From positions 1-5,270 of the forward strand of contig JBBQKP010000227.1 of the NCBI GenBank assembly GCA_038326995.1: 5,270 nt of DNA. The letters are read 5' to 3'. The notes beneath the pieces are model-generated. The model was not told where the DNA came from. It did no database searches and worked only from the letters and a program-made list of their open reading frames with translations. The position numbers were made by a program, and so were the translations under genes. The stretch comes from JBBQKP01 sp038326995. GTDB lineage: Bacteria > Planctomycetota > Phycisphaerae > Tepidisphaerales > Tepidisphaeraceae. Positions 1-5,270 of the stretch are shown here, piece by piece. Position 1 is the first letter of the stretch. Each line of letters begins with the position of its first letter.

Positions 1-523
1 ACACCATCGCCTGCACGACGAAGATCATCAGCAACCCGACGACGACGCCGCTGACCAGCCGATGCGCACGCCACGACCGCGCACACTGCGAGACGGCCCA
101 GAGCGTCAACAGTCCTGACACGAAATTGAGTGAATTGATCAAAGCGACATACCGATCGCCAGACCAGTTGACGGAGGCGACGCACCACATACCAAGCAGC
201 GCCGCGGGCACATGCCAGGCTTGCCAGCAGATGGCAAAACTGCGGTCGAAGGTCGCACGCAGACACACCAACATTGCGGGCACGACGCCGACGAGCGCGA
301 GCAGAACCGACGCCGCGGCCCCGGGAGTTTTCGGTACGGTTTGCAGCCCTTGACCGATGGCGGCGATCGGGTCGCGGATCGACTCCATCTGAGTGCAGCG
401 AACAACCACCAGCGCGAGCGATATCAAAAGTGCCGCCCGTGTCAGGCCGGGCCAGAACGAAGGCGTATCGTCGTGATATTCGCCGGTCGCGCTGAAACTA
501 CTGTCGTATGTCGGTTGGGCCAT
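1..523 (-). CDS. Multi-pass membrane protein, N-terminal part (possibly O-antigen ligase/polymerase-like)
   Basis: An open frame runs from an ATG at 523 to the window edge without a stop, giving 174 residues of a longer protein. A polar N-terminus of about 24 residues (starting MAQPTYDSSF) is followed by about five hydrophobic segments near residues 25-42, 68-88, 102-118, 128-147 and 156-174, separated by short charged loops such as CARSWRAHR. This is an integral inner-membrane protein. The repeated helices with small loops and no catalytic motif recall the N-terminal half of O-antigen ligase/polymerase proteins, but no diagnostic motif falls in the window, so that name is a guess. It does not resemble MraY or FtsW at its N-terminus. 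It lies 81 bp after murF on the same strand and may be the third gene of that operon. No clear Shine-Dalgarno precedes the ATG, and an in-frame TTG lies two codons upstream. Coding status is fairly sure; function is not. Confidence 0.72.
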   Translation of the reverse strand, partial: MAQPTYDSSFSATGEYHDDTPSFWPGLTRAALLISLALVVVRCTQMESIRDPIAAIGQGLQTVPKTPGAAASVLLALVGVVPAMLVCLRATFDRSFAICWQAWHVPAALLGMWCVASVNWSGDRYVALINSLNFVSGLLTLWAVSQCARSWRAHRLVSGVVVGLLMIFVVQAMV

Positions 524-548
524 CGCCAAACAGCATAATGGATGGAAG

Positions 549-613
549 GCGATCAGCCGATGCCCTCACCCGATGCGCTCAGCCGACACGCTCAACCGAC
601 GCGCTCAACCGAC
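549..613. repeat. 13-bp tandem repeat array spanning the murF stop codon
   Basis: Five consecutive 13-bp units lie at 549-561, 562-574, 575-587, 588-600 and 601-613. The last three are nearly identical (consensus GCGCTCAACCGAC on the plus strand) and the first two are degenerate. A weaker sixth unit may occupy 614-626. Read on the minus strand, each of the three good units contains a TGA (GTCGGTTGAGCGC). The murF stop at 605-607 is the TGA of the first unit reached, so the final Val-Gly-stop of MurF is encoded by the array and the rest fills the gap before the next gene. The pattern is typical of replication-slippage expansion; any regulatory role is unknown. Confidence 0.85.
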
Positions 614-2077
614 GCGGCCTGCCGAAGCGGACGTCGATCGCAAGCCAACCGCGCTGCTGATCGCCTCGCACACTTGCTCCATTCGCATGGAGCGCGAGCC
701 TTTGACCAGCACGATGTCGCCATGATTCACAATGTCGCTGACGTAAGGCCCGGCCGACGGGGAATCGGAAAAATGATCCACGCGTGCGGTGGGCATGCCG
801 CTCGACACGGCGGCCTCGGCAATCCACTGCCCGCAAGGCCCGACGCACACCAGATGATCGATCAATCCCTGACTCCCCTTACGCGCGACCTCCTCACCCA
901 ATCGCCTGTGATAATTTTCCGCAGCGCTTCCCAGTTCCAGCATGTCGCCCAATACCGCAATGCGCCTGCCCGAGCAGTCGAGGCTGGTCAGCGTATCGAC
1001 CGCCGCGTGCATCGAGCCCGGATTCGCGTTGTAGCAATCGTTCAGCAGCGTGATGCCCGAAGGCTGATGCGACATGGCCATTCGCATCTCGGGCTTGCTG
1101 CTGTGGGCGAGGTGCGCGATGACGTCCTCCTCCGACAAACCCAGTCGCCTGGCGACGGCAATCGCGGCCAGTGCGTTGGCGGCATTGTGCCTGCCCAGCA
1201 TCGGCACGAACACGCGCGTCGGGCGATTGTTCAGGCGAAAGCTCGTTCCTTCGCGACCATTATGTGAAGAACTGCCATTGGTCGTTCCATCATGCAGTTC
1301 GACATCGGTGGCAAAAAGATCGCACGACGGGCTGAAACCAAAAGTCACGCGTCTGCCCTCCCAGCGATCGGTCGCGCTAAGAAGTTCCGGATCGTCGCCG
1401 TTGACGACCAGCAGACCGCCCGGACGAAGGCCGTCGATCATGCAGGCGTTTTCCGTTCGCACGCCGCGCATATCGCCCAGCCCTTCGAGGTGCTCCGCCG
1501 AGCAGTTGGTGATGACGGCAATATCGGGCTGCGCCATCGTCGAGAGCTTGATGATCTCACCCGGATGATTCGTGCCCATTTCCAGAACGAGATAATCCTG
1601 CGACGGGTCGGCCGGGAAGATCGTCATCGGCACGCCAATATCGTTGTTGAAACTCTTTGGCGAAATGCTGCCCCTGAGCTTGCACGACAAGCCCGATCCG
1701 ATGAGGTGCTTGGTGCTGGTCTTGCCATTGCTGCCCGCCACCGCGATGACCTTGCACGTGATCATTTGCCTGCGCACGTGCGAGGCGAGCTTGCCCAACG
1801 CGACGCGTGTATCAGGCACTTGAATGAAAACGACATTCGGAAGATCGACCTCGGGCGGGCAATCGACCACCGCCGCCACCGCTCCCGCCGCCGCGGCCTG
1901 TGAGAGAAAAAGATGGCCGTCGGTCCGATCACCGCGAATCGCGACAAACACGCATCCCGCCTCGATGTTTCGGCTGTCGATCGACACGCCGCGAACCGTC
2001 GGCGCGTTCCCGGGCAGGGCCGTCAAAAACTTGCCGCCAGTCACTTGTTTGATGGATTGGATCGAGAGTGGATTCAT
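605..2077 (-). CDS. murF: UDP-N-acetylmuramoyl-tripeptide--D-alanyl-D-alanine ligase (MurF)
   Basis: This cytoplasmic Mur ligase adds D-Ala-D-Ala to the UDP-MurNAc-tripeptide made by MurE, using ATP, and completes the soluble peptidoglycan precursor. The 490-residue protein is slightly longer than is usual for the family. Visible motifs in order are: the N-terminal substrate-binding GVSIDSR (30-36); the ATP P-loop AGSNGKTSTK (114-123); SFNNDIGVP (142-150); EMGTNHPGE (166-174); AEHLEG (194-199); GRHNAANALAA (295-305); NDCYNANPGSM (346-356); MLELGS (379-384); and LVKGSRSMRMEQ (457-468). A Ser/Asn/Gly-rich stretch near 262-277 looks like a flexible insertion. Residue 210 (ENAC) is Asn where the usual carbamylated Lys is expected. 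The ATG at 2077 is 13 bp after the murE stop and has an overlapping Shine-Dalgarno, which suggests coupled translation. The C-terminus ends inside a 13-bp tandem array. The family call is very secure. Confidence 0.97.
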   Translation of the reverse strand: MNPLSIQSIKQVTGGKFLTALPGNAPTVRGVSIDSRNIEAGCVFVAIRGDRTDGHLFLSQAAAAGAVAAVVDCPPEVDLPNVVFIQVPDTRVALGKLASHVRRQMITCKVIAVAGSNGKTSTKHLIGSGLSCKLRGSISPKSFNNDIGVPMTIFPADPSQDYLVLEMGTNHPGEIIKLSTMAQPDIAVITNCSAEHLEGLGDMRGVRTENACMIDGLRPGGLLVVNGDDPELLSATDRWEGRRVTFGFSPSCDLFATDVELHDGTTNGSSSHNGREGTSFRLNNRPTRVFVPMLGRHNAANALAAIAVARRLGLSEEDVIAHLAHSSKPEMRMAMSHQPSGITLLNDCYNANPGSMHAAVDTLTSLDCSGRRIAVLGDMLELGSAAENYHRRLGEEVARKGSQGLIDHLVCVGPCGQWIAEAAVSSGMPTARVDHFSDSPSAGPYVSDIVNHGDIVLVKGSRSMRMEQVCEAISSAVGLRSTSASAGRVG

Positions 2078-2087
2078 TGCCGTTTCA

Positions 2088-2093
2088 CTCCTA
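2088..2093 (-). promoter_or_regulatory. murF ribosome binding site overlapping the murE stop codon
   Basis: On the minus strand TAGGAG lies 10 nt before the murF ATG. Its first three bases are the murE stop codon TAG (2091-2093). A ribosome ending murE therefore sits directly on the murF initiation site, an arrangement typical of translational coupling. It also supports the ATG at 2077 as the murF start. Confidence 0.8.
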
Positions 2094-3620
2094 GCCTATT
2101 CTGCTCGTCTTCTTCAATAGCGCCCGCTCGCATTCCTTCACATCATCAAAGTGCGTCTTGGCACCTTTGACAATCTGATAATCCTCATGGCCCTTGCCAG
2201 CGACGATCAGCACGTCGCCCGCTTCTGAATCGGCGACCGCCTTCTCGATCGCCCGGCGACGGTTGGGCTCGATCGTGACCGAACTACTACTATCGGCCTG
2301 CAGGCCCGTACAAATTTCCTCGATAATCTGGCTGGGGTGCTCGTCACGCGGATTGTCACTCGTGATGTACACATGATCCGCCAGATTCTGAGCGATTTGC
2401 GCCATGATCGGACGTTTGCCCCGGTCGCGATTTCCGCCGCAACCAAACACGACCCGCAGCCGCCCTTTCGTGAGCGGCCGCATCGCATTCAGCACGTTTT
2501 CCAGCGCATCAGGCTTGTGCGCGTAATCCACCAGCACCGCGAAATCCTGCTGCTTGTCCACCACCTGAAGCCGCCCGGGAATCGACGGCGCCGCCGACAA
2601 ACCCTGCGCCACCACATCGACCGCAATTCCGAACCGCTCGATCACAATTCCCGCCGCCAGCAGTGCGTTTTGAATGTTGTGTTTACCGACCAGCTTCATG
2701 CGAACATTCGCCTGTCCGGCCTGTTCATCAACAGCTTGACTTGTACCCGGCGTCACCAGCAGAAAGCTCGACCCGCCGCTGTTAATTTGAACATCCATCG
2801 CGCGATAATCCGCCAGATGCTCGACGGCGAAAGTCTTCACCACGCCCCGGCAATTCTGAACCATGCGGAACGTGTGCTCGTCCTGCCCATTGACCACCGC
2901 CACGCCGCTCTCATCCAGCATCTCAAACAGCTTCGCCTTGGCAGCGGCATAGGCGTCAAACGTCTTGTGATAATCCAAATGGTCCTGCGACAAATTCGTA
3001 TAACCCGCCGCCGAGAAGTGCAGACTGCTCACGCGATCCTGACTCAGCGCATGGCTGCTGGTTTCCATCACCAGTGCCTCGCAGCCGTTGTCGCGCGCCC
3101 GCGCTAAAATCGCCACAAGCTCCGCCGCGCCGGGCGTCGTCAGCTCGGCCGGAACGGGCGATCCCGACCCGTCGTCAATTTCGATCGTGCCGATCATGCC
3201 GCACTTCTTGCCCGCGAAATTAAGCAGGTGTCGAACGAGATACGCGCACGTCGTCTTGCCGCTCGTGCCGGTGATGCCAATCAGCGAAATCTGCTCTGAA
3301 GGCCTGCCAAAAAAAGCATGAGCCAACGCACCGACCGCCCTGCCCGCGTCCTCAACAATCACCACCGGAACCGCGATCCCGTCATGAGCAAGCTCGATCG
3401 GCGTCTCACTCACAATCGCCGCCGCACCTTGCGCGACCGCACTATTAGCGAATTCACTCCCGTCCGATTTTTCGCCCCGCCTGGCGACGAACAAATAGCC
3501 CTGCAACACACGCCTGGAATCGTCCTCGACCCCCTTGATCTCGGGATCGACGTCAGCGGCGTTCGCAGAATAAATCGGGTCGGAAATCTGGGCCGCGTGT
3601 AGCAGCGCGCTGAGTCTCAT
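2091..3620 (-). CDS. murE: UDP-N-acetylmuramoyl-L-alanyl-D-glutamate--2,6-diaminopimelate ligase (MurE)
   Basis: This cytoplasmic Mur ligase adds the third residue of the peptidoglycan stem peptide to UDP-MurNAc-L-Ala-D-Glu with ATP. From the ATG at 3620 it has 509 residues, close to the family norm. Motifs in that numbering are: DSRRV (34-38) in the UDP-MurNAc-binding domain; P-loop TGTSGKTT (117-124); ELTTPGA; METSSHAL; DHLDYH (213-218); the carbamylated-lysine site AAAK (Lys228); GRLQVVD (349-355); DYAHKPDAL; GCGGNRDRGKRP; DNPR (422-425); and GKGHEDYQ (475-482). DNPR is the signature of meso-diaminopimelate-specific MurE, so lysine is unlikely to be the substrate. The frame stays open to 3761, which would add 47 residues. 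I prefer 3620 because a strong ACGGAGG precedes it, it gives the typical MurE start MRLSALL, and the extra residues are polar and mostly encoded by a 14-bp tandem array. It is the first gene of the murE-murF pair. Confidence 0.97.
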   Translation of the reverse strand: MRLSALLHAAQISDPIYSANAADVDPEIKGVEDDSRRVLQGYLFVARRGEKSDGSEFANSAVAQGAAAIVSETPIELAHDGIAVPVVIVEDAGRAVGALAHAFFGRPSEQISLIGITGTSGKTTCAYLVRHLLNFAGKKCGMIGTIEIDDGSGSPVPAELTTPGAAELVAILARARDNGCEALVMETSSHALSQDRVSSLHFSAAGYTNLSQDHLDYHKTFDAYAAAKAKLFEMLDESGVAVVNGQDEHTFRMVQNCRGVVKTFAVEHLADYRAMDVQINSGGSSFLLVTPGTSQAVDEQAGQANVRMKLVGKHNIQNALLAAGIVIERFGIAVDVVAQGLSAAPSIPGRLQVVDKQQDFAVLVDYAHKPDALENVLNAMRPLTKGRLRVVFGCGGNRDRGKRPIMAQIAQNLADHVYITSDNPRDEHPSQIIEEICTGLQADSSSSVTIEPNRRRAIEKAVADSEAGDVLIVAGKGHEDYQIVKGAKTHFDDVKECERALLKKTSRIG

Positions 3621-3628
3621 TCGGCATA

Positions 3629-3635
3629 CCTCCGT
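3629..3635 (-). promoter_or_regulatory. murE ribosome binding site
   Basis: On the minus strand ACGGAGG ends 8 nt before the ATG at 3620, a near-ideal Shine-Dalgarno at good spacing. It decides the murE start in favour of 3620 over the in-frame upstream start at 3761. Confidence 0.85.
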
Positions 3636-3696
3636 GTACGGATGCTTGTGCGATAGGTTCACCTTCGCGAGTTCGTTTTGCAAATTCGATAGCGCC

Positions 3697-3752
3697 GGAA
3701 GGTTCTCGCCATTCGGTTCGCGCGAATCGGTTCGCGCCATTCGGTTCACCGA
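3697..3752. repeat. 14-bp tandem repeat array in the murE leader
   Basis: Four adjacent 14-bp units lie at 3697-3710, 3711-3724, 3725-3738 and 3739-3752. The plus-strand core is ATTCGGTTCGCGC; the outer units are the more degenerate. The array also shows as a 19-bp direct repeat (3701-3719 and 3729-3747, one mismatch, 28 bp apart). It contains the palindrome TTCGCGCGAA (3717-3726) and a small hairpin TTCGGT/ACCGAA (3740-3753). It sits 77-132 nt upstream of the murE ATG, probably in the 5' leader, so it could affect leader folding; no function is shown. Confidence 0.75.
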
Positions 3753-3873
3753 ACTTCCCACGCGATAGTCTGCGGCATTGCCTGGCGGTTTTTCACCTCA
3801 AAATTCACGGCTTACTGGCGTCTCTCAAATTTTCGTCTTCTTGACCTGGCGTGTCGGACACTCATTCCCGTGA

Positions 3874-3939
3874 AGCCGCCAGCTTGCTGGTGCTTTAATG
3901 GACTCGACTTGCATAGCAAGCGCCAGCAAGCTGGCGGCT
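3874..3939. repeat. 22-bp inverted repeat (hairpin) upstream of murE
   Basis: Two 22-nt arms, 3874-3895 and 3918-3939, are reverse complements apart from one position, a T opposite G that can wobble-pair. The core AGCCGCCAGCTTGCTGG in the left arm matches CCAGCAAGCTGGCGGCT in the right arm; the loop is 22 nt (3896-3917). No T-run follows on either strand, so it is not a classical intrinsic terminator. The form suggests a REP-like or MITE-like intergenic palindrome. From memory I associate GCCGCCAGCTTGCTGGCG-type sequences with planctomycete intergenic repeats, but this was not checked. Confidence 0.85.
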
Positions 3940-4020
3940 ACGCCCGGAAAATAAATGCTTCTTCAATCAAACGCTTCAGGGGTTCAACTACCGGTTCTAC
4001 TGGGGGTTCAAACGACCATC

Positions 4021-4091
4021 GCCGGGTACCACGTTTTGTGTACTCGCAAAGCGTGCCGTTGGGCGTGCGGTTCGCTCGACGTCCCGAGCAC
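4021..4091. repeat. 71-bp direct repeat, copy 1
   Basis: This segment matches 4223-4293 at 64 of 71 positions without gaps, 202 bp apart. It contains a conserved 19-nt block (CGTTTTGTGTACTCGCAAA) forming a small hairpin, then a block ending CTCGACGTCCCGAGCAC. In this copy the hairpin has one T-G wobble pair (ACGTTTTG against CAAAGCGT). It leads directly into the compound palindrome at 4098-4169. Probably an interspersed non-coding repeat. Confidence 0.85.
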
Positions 4092-4097
4092 CCGGCT

Positions 4098-4169
4098 TGG
4101 AGGGCGGCAGTCTCTGCCGCCGGGGAATTCCAAAATCTCGACAGAAGCGTCACGGAGTGACGCCCTCCA
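4098..4169. repeat. Compound palindrome able to fold as a three-way junction
   Basis: Outer arms TGGAGGGCG (4098-4106) and CGCCCTCCA (4161-4169) are perfectly complementary. Inside are two perfect hairpins: GGCGGCAG-TCT-CTGCCGCC (4103-4121) and GCGTCAC-GGA-GTGACGC (4147-4163). If both hairpins form, the outer stem shortens to TGGAG/CTCCA, giving a three-way junction with a 25-nt linker. Nested, GC-rich, nearly perfect stems with 3-nt loops are typical of REP/BIME-type elements. It has no T-run and is not a simple terminator. Confidence 0.8.
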
Positions 4170-4222
4170 GGGTCGCACACCGAAACGTCCTGCGGCTCAA
4201 ATCTGATCTAAGAACATGGCTT

Positions 4223-4293
4223 GCCGGTTGCCACGTTTTGTGTACTCGCAAAACGTTCGTTTGGGCGTGCGGCTCGCTCGACGTCCCGAGCAC
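4223..4293. repeat. 71-bp direct repeat, copy 2
   Basis: This is the partner of 4021-4091 (64/71 identical). Here the small hairpin is perfect, ACGTTTTG-TGTACTCG-CAAAACGT (4232-4255), where copy 1 has a wobble pair, so pairing is kept despite the base change. The copy is followed by CTCTGGAG (4295-4302), which resembles the left edge of the compound palindrome after copy 1, but the hairpins themselves are missing. This suggests a truncated second copy of one larger element. Confidence 0.85.
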
Positions 4294-4514
4294 GCTCTGG
4301 AGTACTAGAACGTGACACCCGGCCCGCCGCCGGATCCGCCTTGCTTGCGGCATCGGTTCAGGGTGTTAGGATTTCACGCGAAGCGGGCTTCGTAGCGGGG
4401 CGTTGCGACGGCGGGGGTCGATAAAAAACGAGCGGTCGATTCATAGTATTTCAATCATCTCGCTGTGCTGCCGTAACAGCTTTTACCCCCGACTCGGTAC
4501 ACTGCATTGGCGAG

Positions 4515-4943
4515 TTAGTCGGCACCGCCGAGCAGCCGCGGACGAGCGATTGCGGCTTCGAAATCCTCGCGACGAAAGAAAGGCCAGACCGATTCGTCAC
4601 CGCCACAGGGCCGCGACGGAAACAACCGCGTTACAATGCCGAGCAACATCCGCCAAAGCGGAGTACGTGGCCACTTGTAGGGTAGACCTGAGTGCAAAAA
4701 CACAATTATTCGAGCGAAGTTGCGAAGCATATCGGGGGAAAGTTTCCATTTGCCGGTAAGCCGATGCGTTTGCCAATCGTCGTAGTGTAACCAAACTATA
4801 AGGTAGATCGCCCACAACGATGCATCGCGTGAAACCAACAGTTTGTCCGCAGCGTCTTCGTACTCATGATTAGTCAATCGGCCCGCCGCGAAGTGCCGAA
4901 GCAGTTCCGCGTACAGAAGTCGAGATCGACGGTTTATGTTCAT
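4515..4943 (-). CDS. Uncharacterised 142-residue protein
   Basis: Function is unknown. The protein starts MNINRRSRLL and has a helix-like segment with LLYAELLRHFAAGRLTN (9-25). A tryptophan- and aspartate-rich central part, WLHYDDWQTHRLTG, lies at 51-64, followed by LSPDMLRNFARIIVFLHSGL (68-87) and YKWP (89-92). The C-terminus carries WPFFRREDFEAA (120-131). It has no signal peptide; the hydrophobic stretches (WAIYLIVWL, RIIVFLHS) are short and are probably buried helices, so it is likely cytoplasmic. From memory it resembles a family of small uncharacterised proteins found in planctomycetes with a similar HRLTGK...LHSDLEYEWP pattern; this is a recollection only. The ATG at 4943 was chosen because the family-like part begins at MNINRRSR; a TTG at 4964 is the alternative, and neither has a clear Shine-Dalgarno. 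It lies 102 bp after an ankyrin-repeat gene on the same strand. Confidence 0.75.
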   Translation of the reverse strand: MNINRRSRLLYAELLRHFAAGRLTNHEYEDAADKLLVSRDASLWAIYLIVWLHYDDWQTHRLTGKWKLSPDMLRNFARIIVFLHSGLPYKWPRTPLWRMLLGIVTRLFPSRPCGGDESVWPFFRREDFEAAIARPRLLGGAD

Positions 4944-5045
4944 CTGGGCGACATAACTGACCAACGTCTAATGGCCGGCACCGCTCTGACCTACTCTCAG
5001 TGTACCAGAAAGTTCGACGCGGGGCAGGTCGATTGCAGCGTTATA

Positions 5046-5270
5046 TTATGCGACGGCCGGATCGCTATGCGATGCTCCTGCCAATTCGAGACGCCGGACG
5101 ATTGGGTCGTACTTCGACCAATCCATGAGATAGCGTAACTGAAGCGCCAAGTTCAAGGGCGGCGACGCAAGGATGGTGCATCCCGGCTCGCCGGCGACCA
5201 CATTCACGTCGGCGCCAGCTCCAATCAAAACCTCTAGCGATTCTAGATTGCCTTCCAGTATGACGTAGAA
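5046..5270 (-). CDS. Ankyrin-repeat protein, C-terminal part
   Basis: The frame is open from the window edge to a TAA at 5046-5048, giving the last 74 residues of a protein whose start lies outside. The segment GNLESLEVLIGAGADVN, translated from about 5252 down to 5202, fits the ankyrin consensus (G-hxxhhxhLLxxGADVN), including the GADVN turn. It is followed by a less regular part with PLNLALQLR, which looks like the start of the next repeat, and RRLELAGAS, which looks like the end of a degenerate last repeat. Ankyrin repeats mediate protein-protein binding; the partner cannot be inferred. An internal TTG at 5228 could be mistaken for a start, but the repeat clearly extends upstream of it. 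The 142-residue gene lies 102 bp downstream on the same strand. Confidence 0.75.
   Translation of the reverse strand, partial: FYVILEGNLESLEVLIGAGADVNVVAGEPGCTILASPPLNLALQLRYLMDWSKYDPIVRRLELAGASHSDPAVA

Larger units (their letters stand above)
3621..4514. other. Gene-poor, repeat-rich intergenic region upstream of murE
   Basis: These roughly 890 bp hold no credible protein gene. The short open frames in it overlap the repeats and lack family resemblance, sensible composition or ribosome binding sites. It contains the murE Shine-Dalgarno, a 14-bp tandem array, a 22-bp inverted repeat, and two copies of a 71-bp repeat around a compound palindrome. The murE promoter must lie here or further upstream, but I see no convincing -35/-10 pair. 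At 4303-4514 there is little structure: only a 6-bp inverted repeat ACACCC/GGGTGT (4315-4320 and 4361-4366) and a weak 5-bp stem before TTTT near 4465-4485. Neither is a good terminator for the upstream gene that ends at 4515. I see no tRNA or other RNA gene. Confidence 0.7.

Noticed and set aside
139..405. An 88-residue minus-strand open frame inside the first gene
   Set aside because: It overlaps, in another frame, the longer membrane-protein frame that has a consistent pattern of hydrophobic segments; this one is Arg/Ser/Cys-rich and shadow-like.
542..1903. Long plus-strand open frames (241, 164 and 203 residues) across murF
   Set aside because: All lie antisense to murF with intact motifs and have shadow-like Arg/Ala/His-rich composition.
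2337..3107. A 256-residue plus-strand open frame across murE
   Set aside because: It is fully antisense to a confidently identified murE, is rich in Arg/His as expected for an antisense frame of GC-rich coding DNA, and shows no family motif.
3621..3761. A 47-residue N-terminal extension of MurE from an upstream in-frame start
   Set aside because: The ATG at 3620 has a strong Shine-Dalgarno and matches the usual MurE N-terminus; the extension is polar and largely encoded by the 14-bp array.
3800..3828. Possible murE promoter on the minus strand, TTGAGA-17 nt-AATTTT
   Set aside because: The -35 fits 5 of 6 but the -10 only 3 of 6; this is too weak to report as a promoter.
4021..4293. CRISPR-like array
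   Set aside because: There are only two copies, the unit is 71 bp and imperfect, and no regular spacers or cas genes are present.
3870..4424. Several 60-96-residue open frames in the intergenic block
   Set aside because: They are translations of the direct repeats and palindromes (for example the recurring HVLCTRK peptide), without ribosome binding sites or recognisable domains.
4465..4490. Possible intrinsic terminator GCTGT...ACAGC-TTTT on the plus strand
   Set aside because: The stem is only 5 bp, the T-run is short, and no plus-strand gene ends here.

Overview
The window reads almost entirely on the minus strand. It looks like a chromosomal piece of a moderately GC-rich, planctomycete-like bacterium (possibly Phycisphaerae-like). 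That placement is inferred from three things: a murE-murF pair with no other division genes around it, a small uncharacterised protein of a type I associate with planctomycetes, and an intergenic block full of palindromic repeats. It rests on memory, not on a search.

Layout, in minus-strand transcription order (high to low coordinates): (1) 5270-5046, the C-terminal end of an ankyrin-repeat protein cut by the window edge. (2) 4943-4515, a 142-residue uncharacterised protein. (3) 4514-3621, about 0.9 kb without a credible gene but rich in repeats: a 71-bp direct repeat in two copies, a three-way-junction palindrome between them, a 22-bp inverted repeat, and a 14-bp tandem array in the presumed murE leader. 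(4) 3620-2091, murE, starting at an ATG with a strong Shine-Dalgarno. (5) 2077-605, murF, 13 bp behind murE, with its Shine-Dalgarno overlapping the murE stop codon. (6) 613-549, a 13-bp tandem array that contains the murF stop codon. (7) 523-1, the N-terminal 174 residues of a multi-pass membrane protein running off the window.

MurE and MurF act one after the other in the cytoplasm on the peptidoglycan precursor. MurE adds the third amino acid to UDP-MurNAc-L-Ala-D-Glu; its DNPR motif indicates meso-diaminopimelate. MurF then adds D-Ala-D-Ala. The tight spacing and shared stop/Shine-Dalgarno suggest co-transcription and translational coupling. The gene after murF does not look like mraY or ftsW. 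It is a hydrophobic protein that could belong to the O-antigen ligase/polymerase class, but this is weakly supported.

The points most worth a second look are an asparagine in MurF where the family's carbamylated lysine is expected, the two short-period tandem arrays flanking the mur genes, and the composite palindromic repeats upstream of murE. I found no clear evidence of a wholly new system, CRISPR array, RNA gene or complete mobile element.
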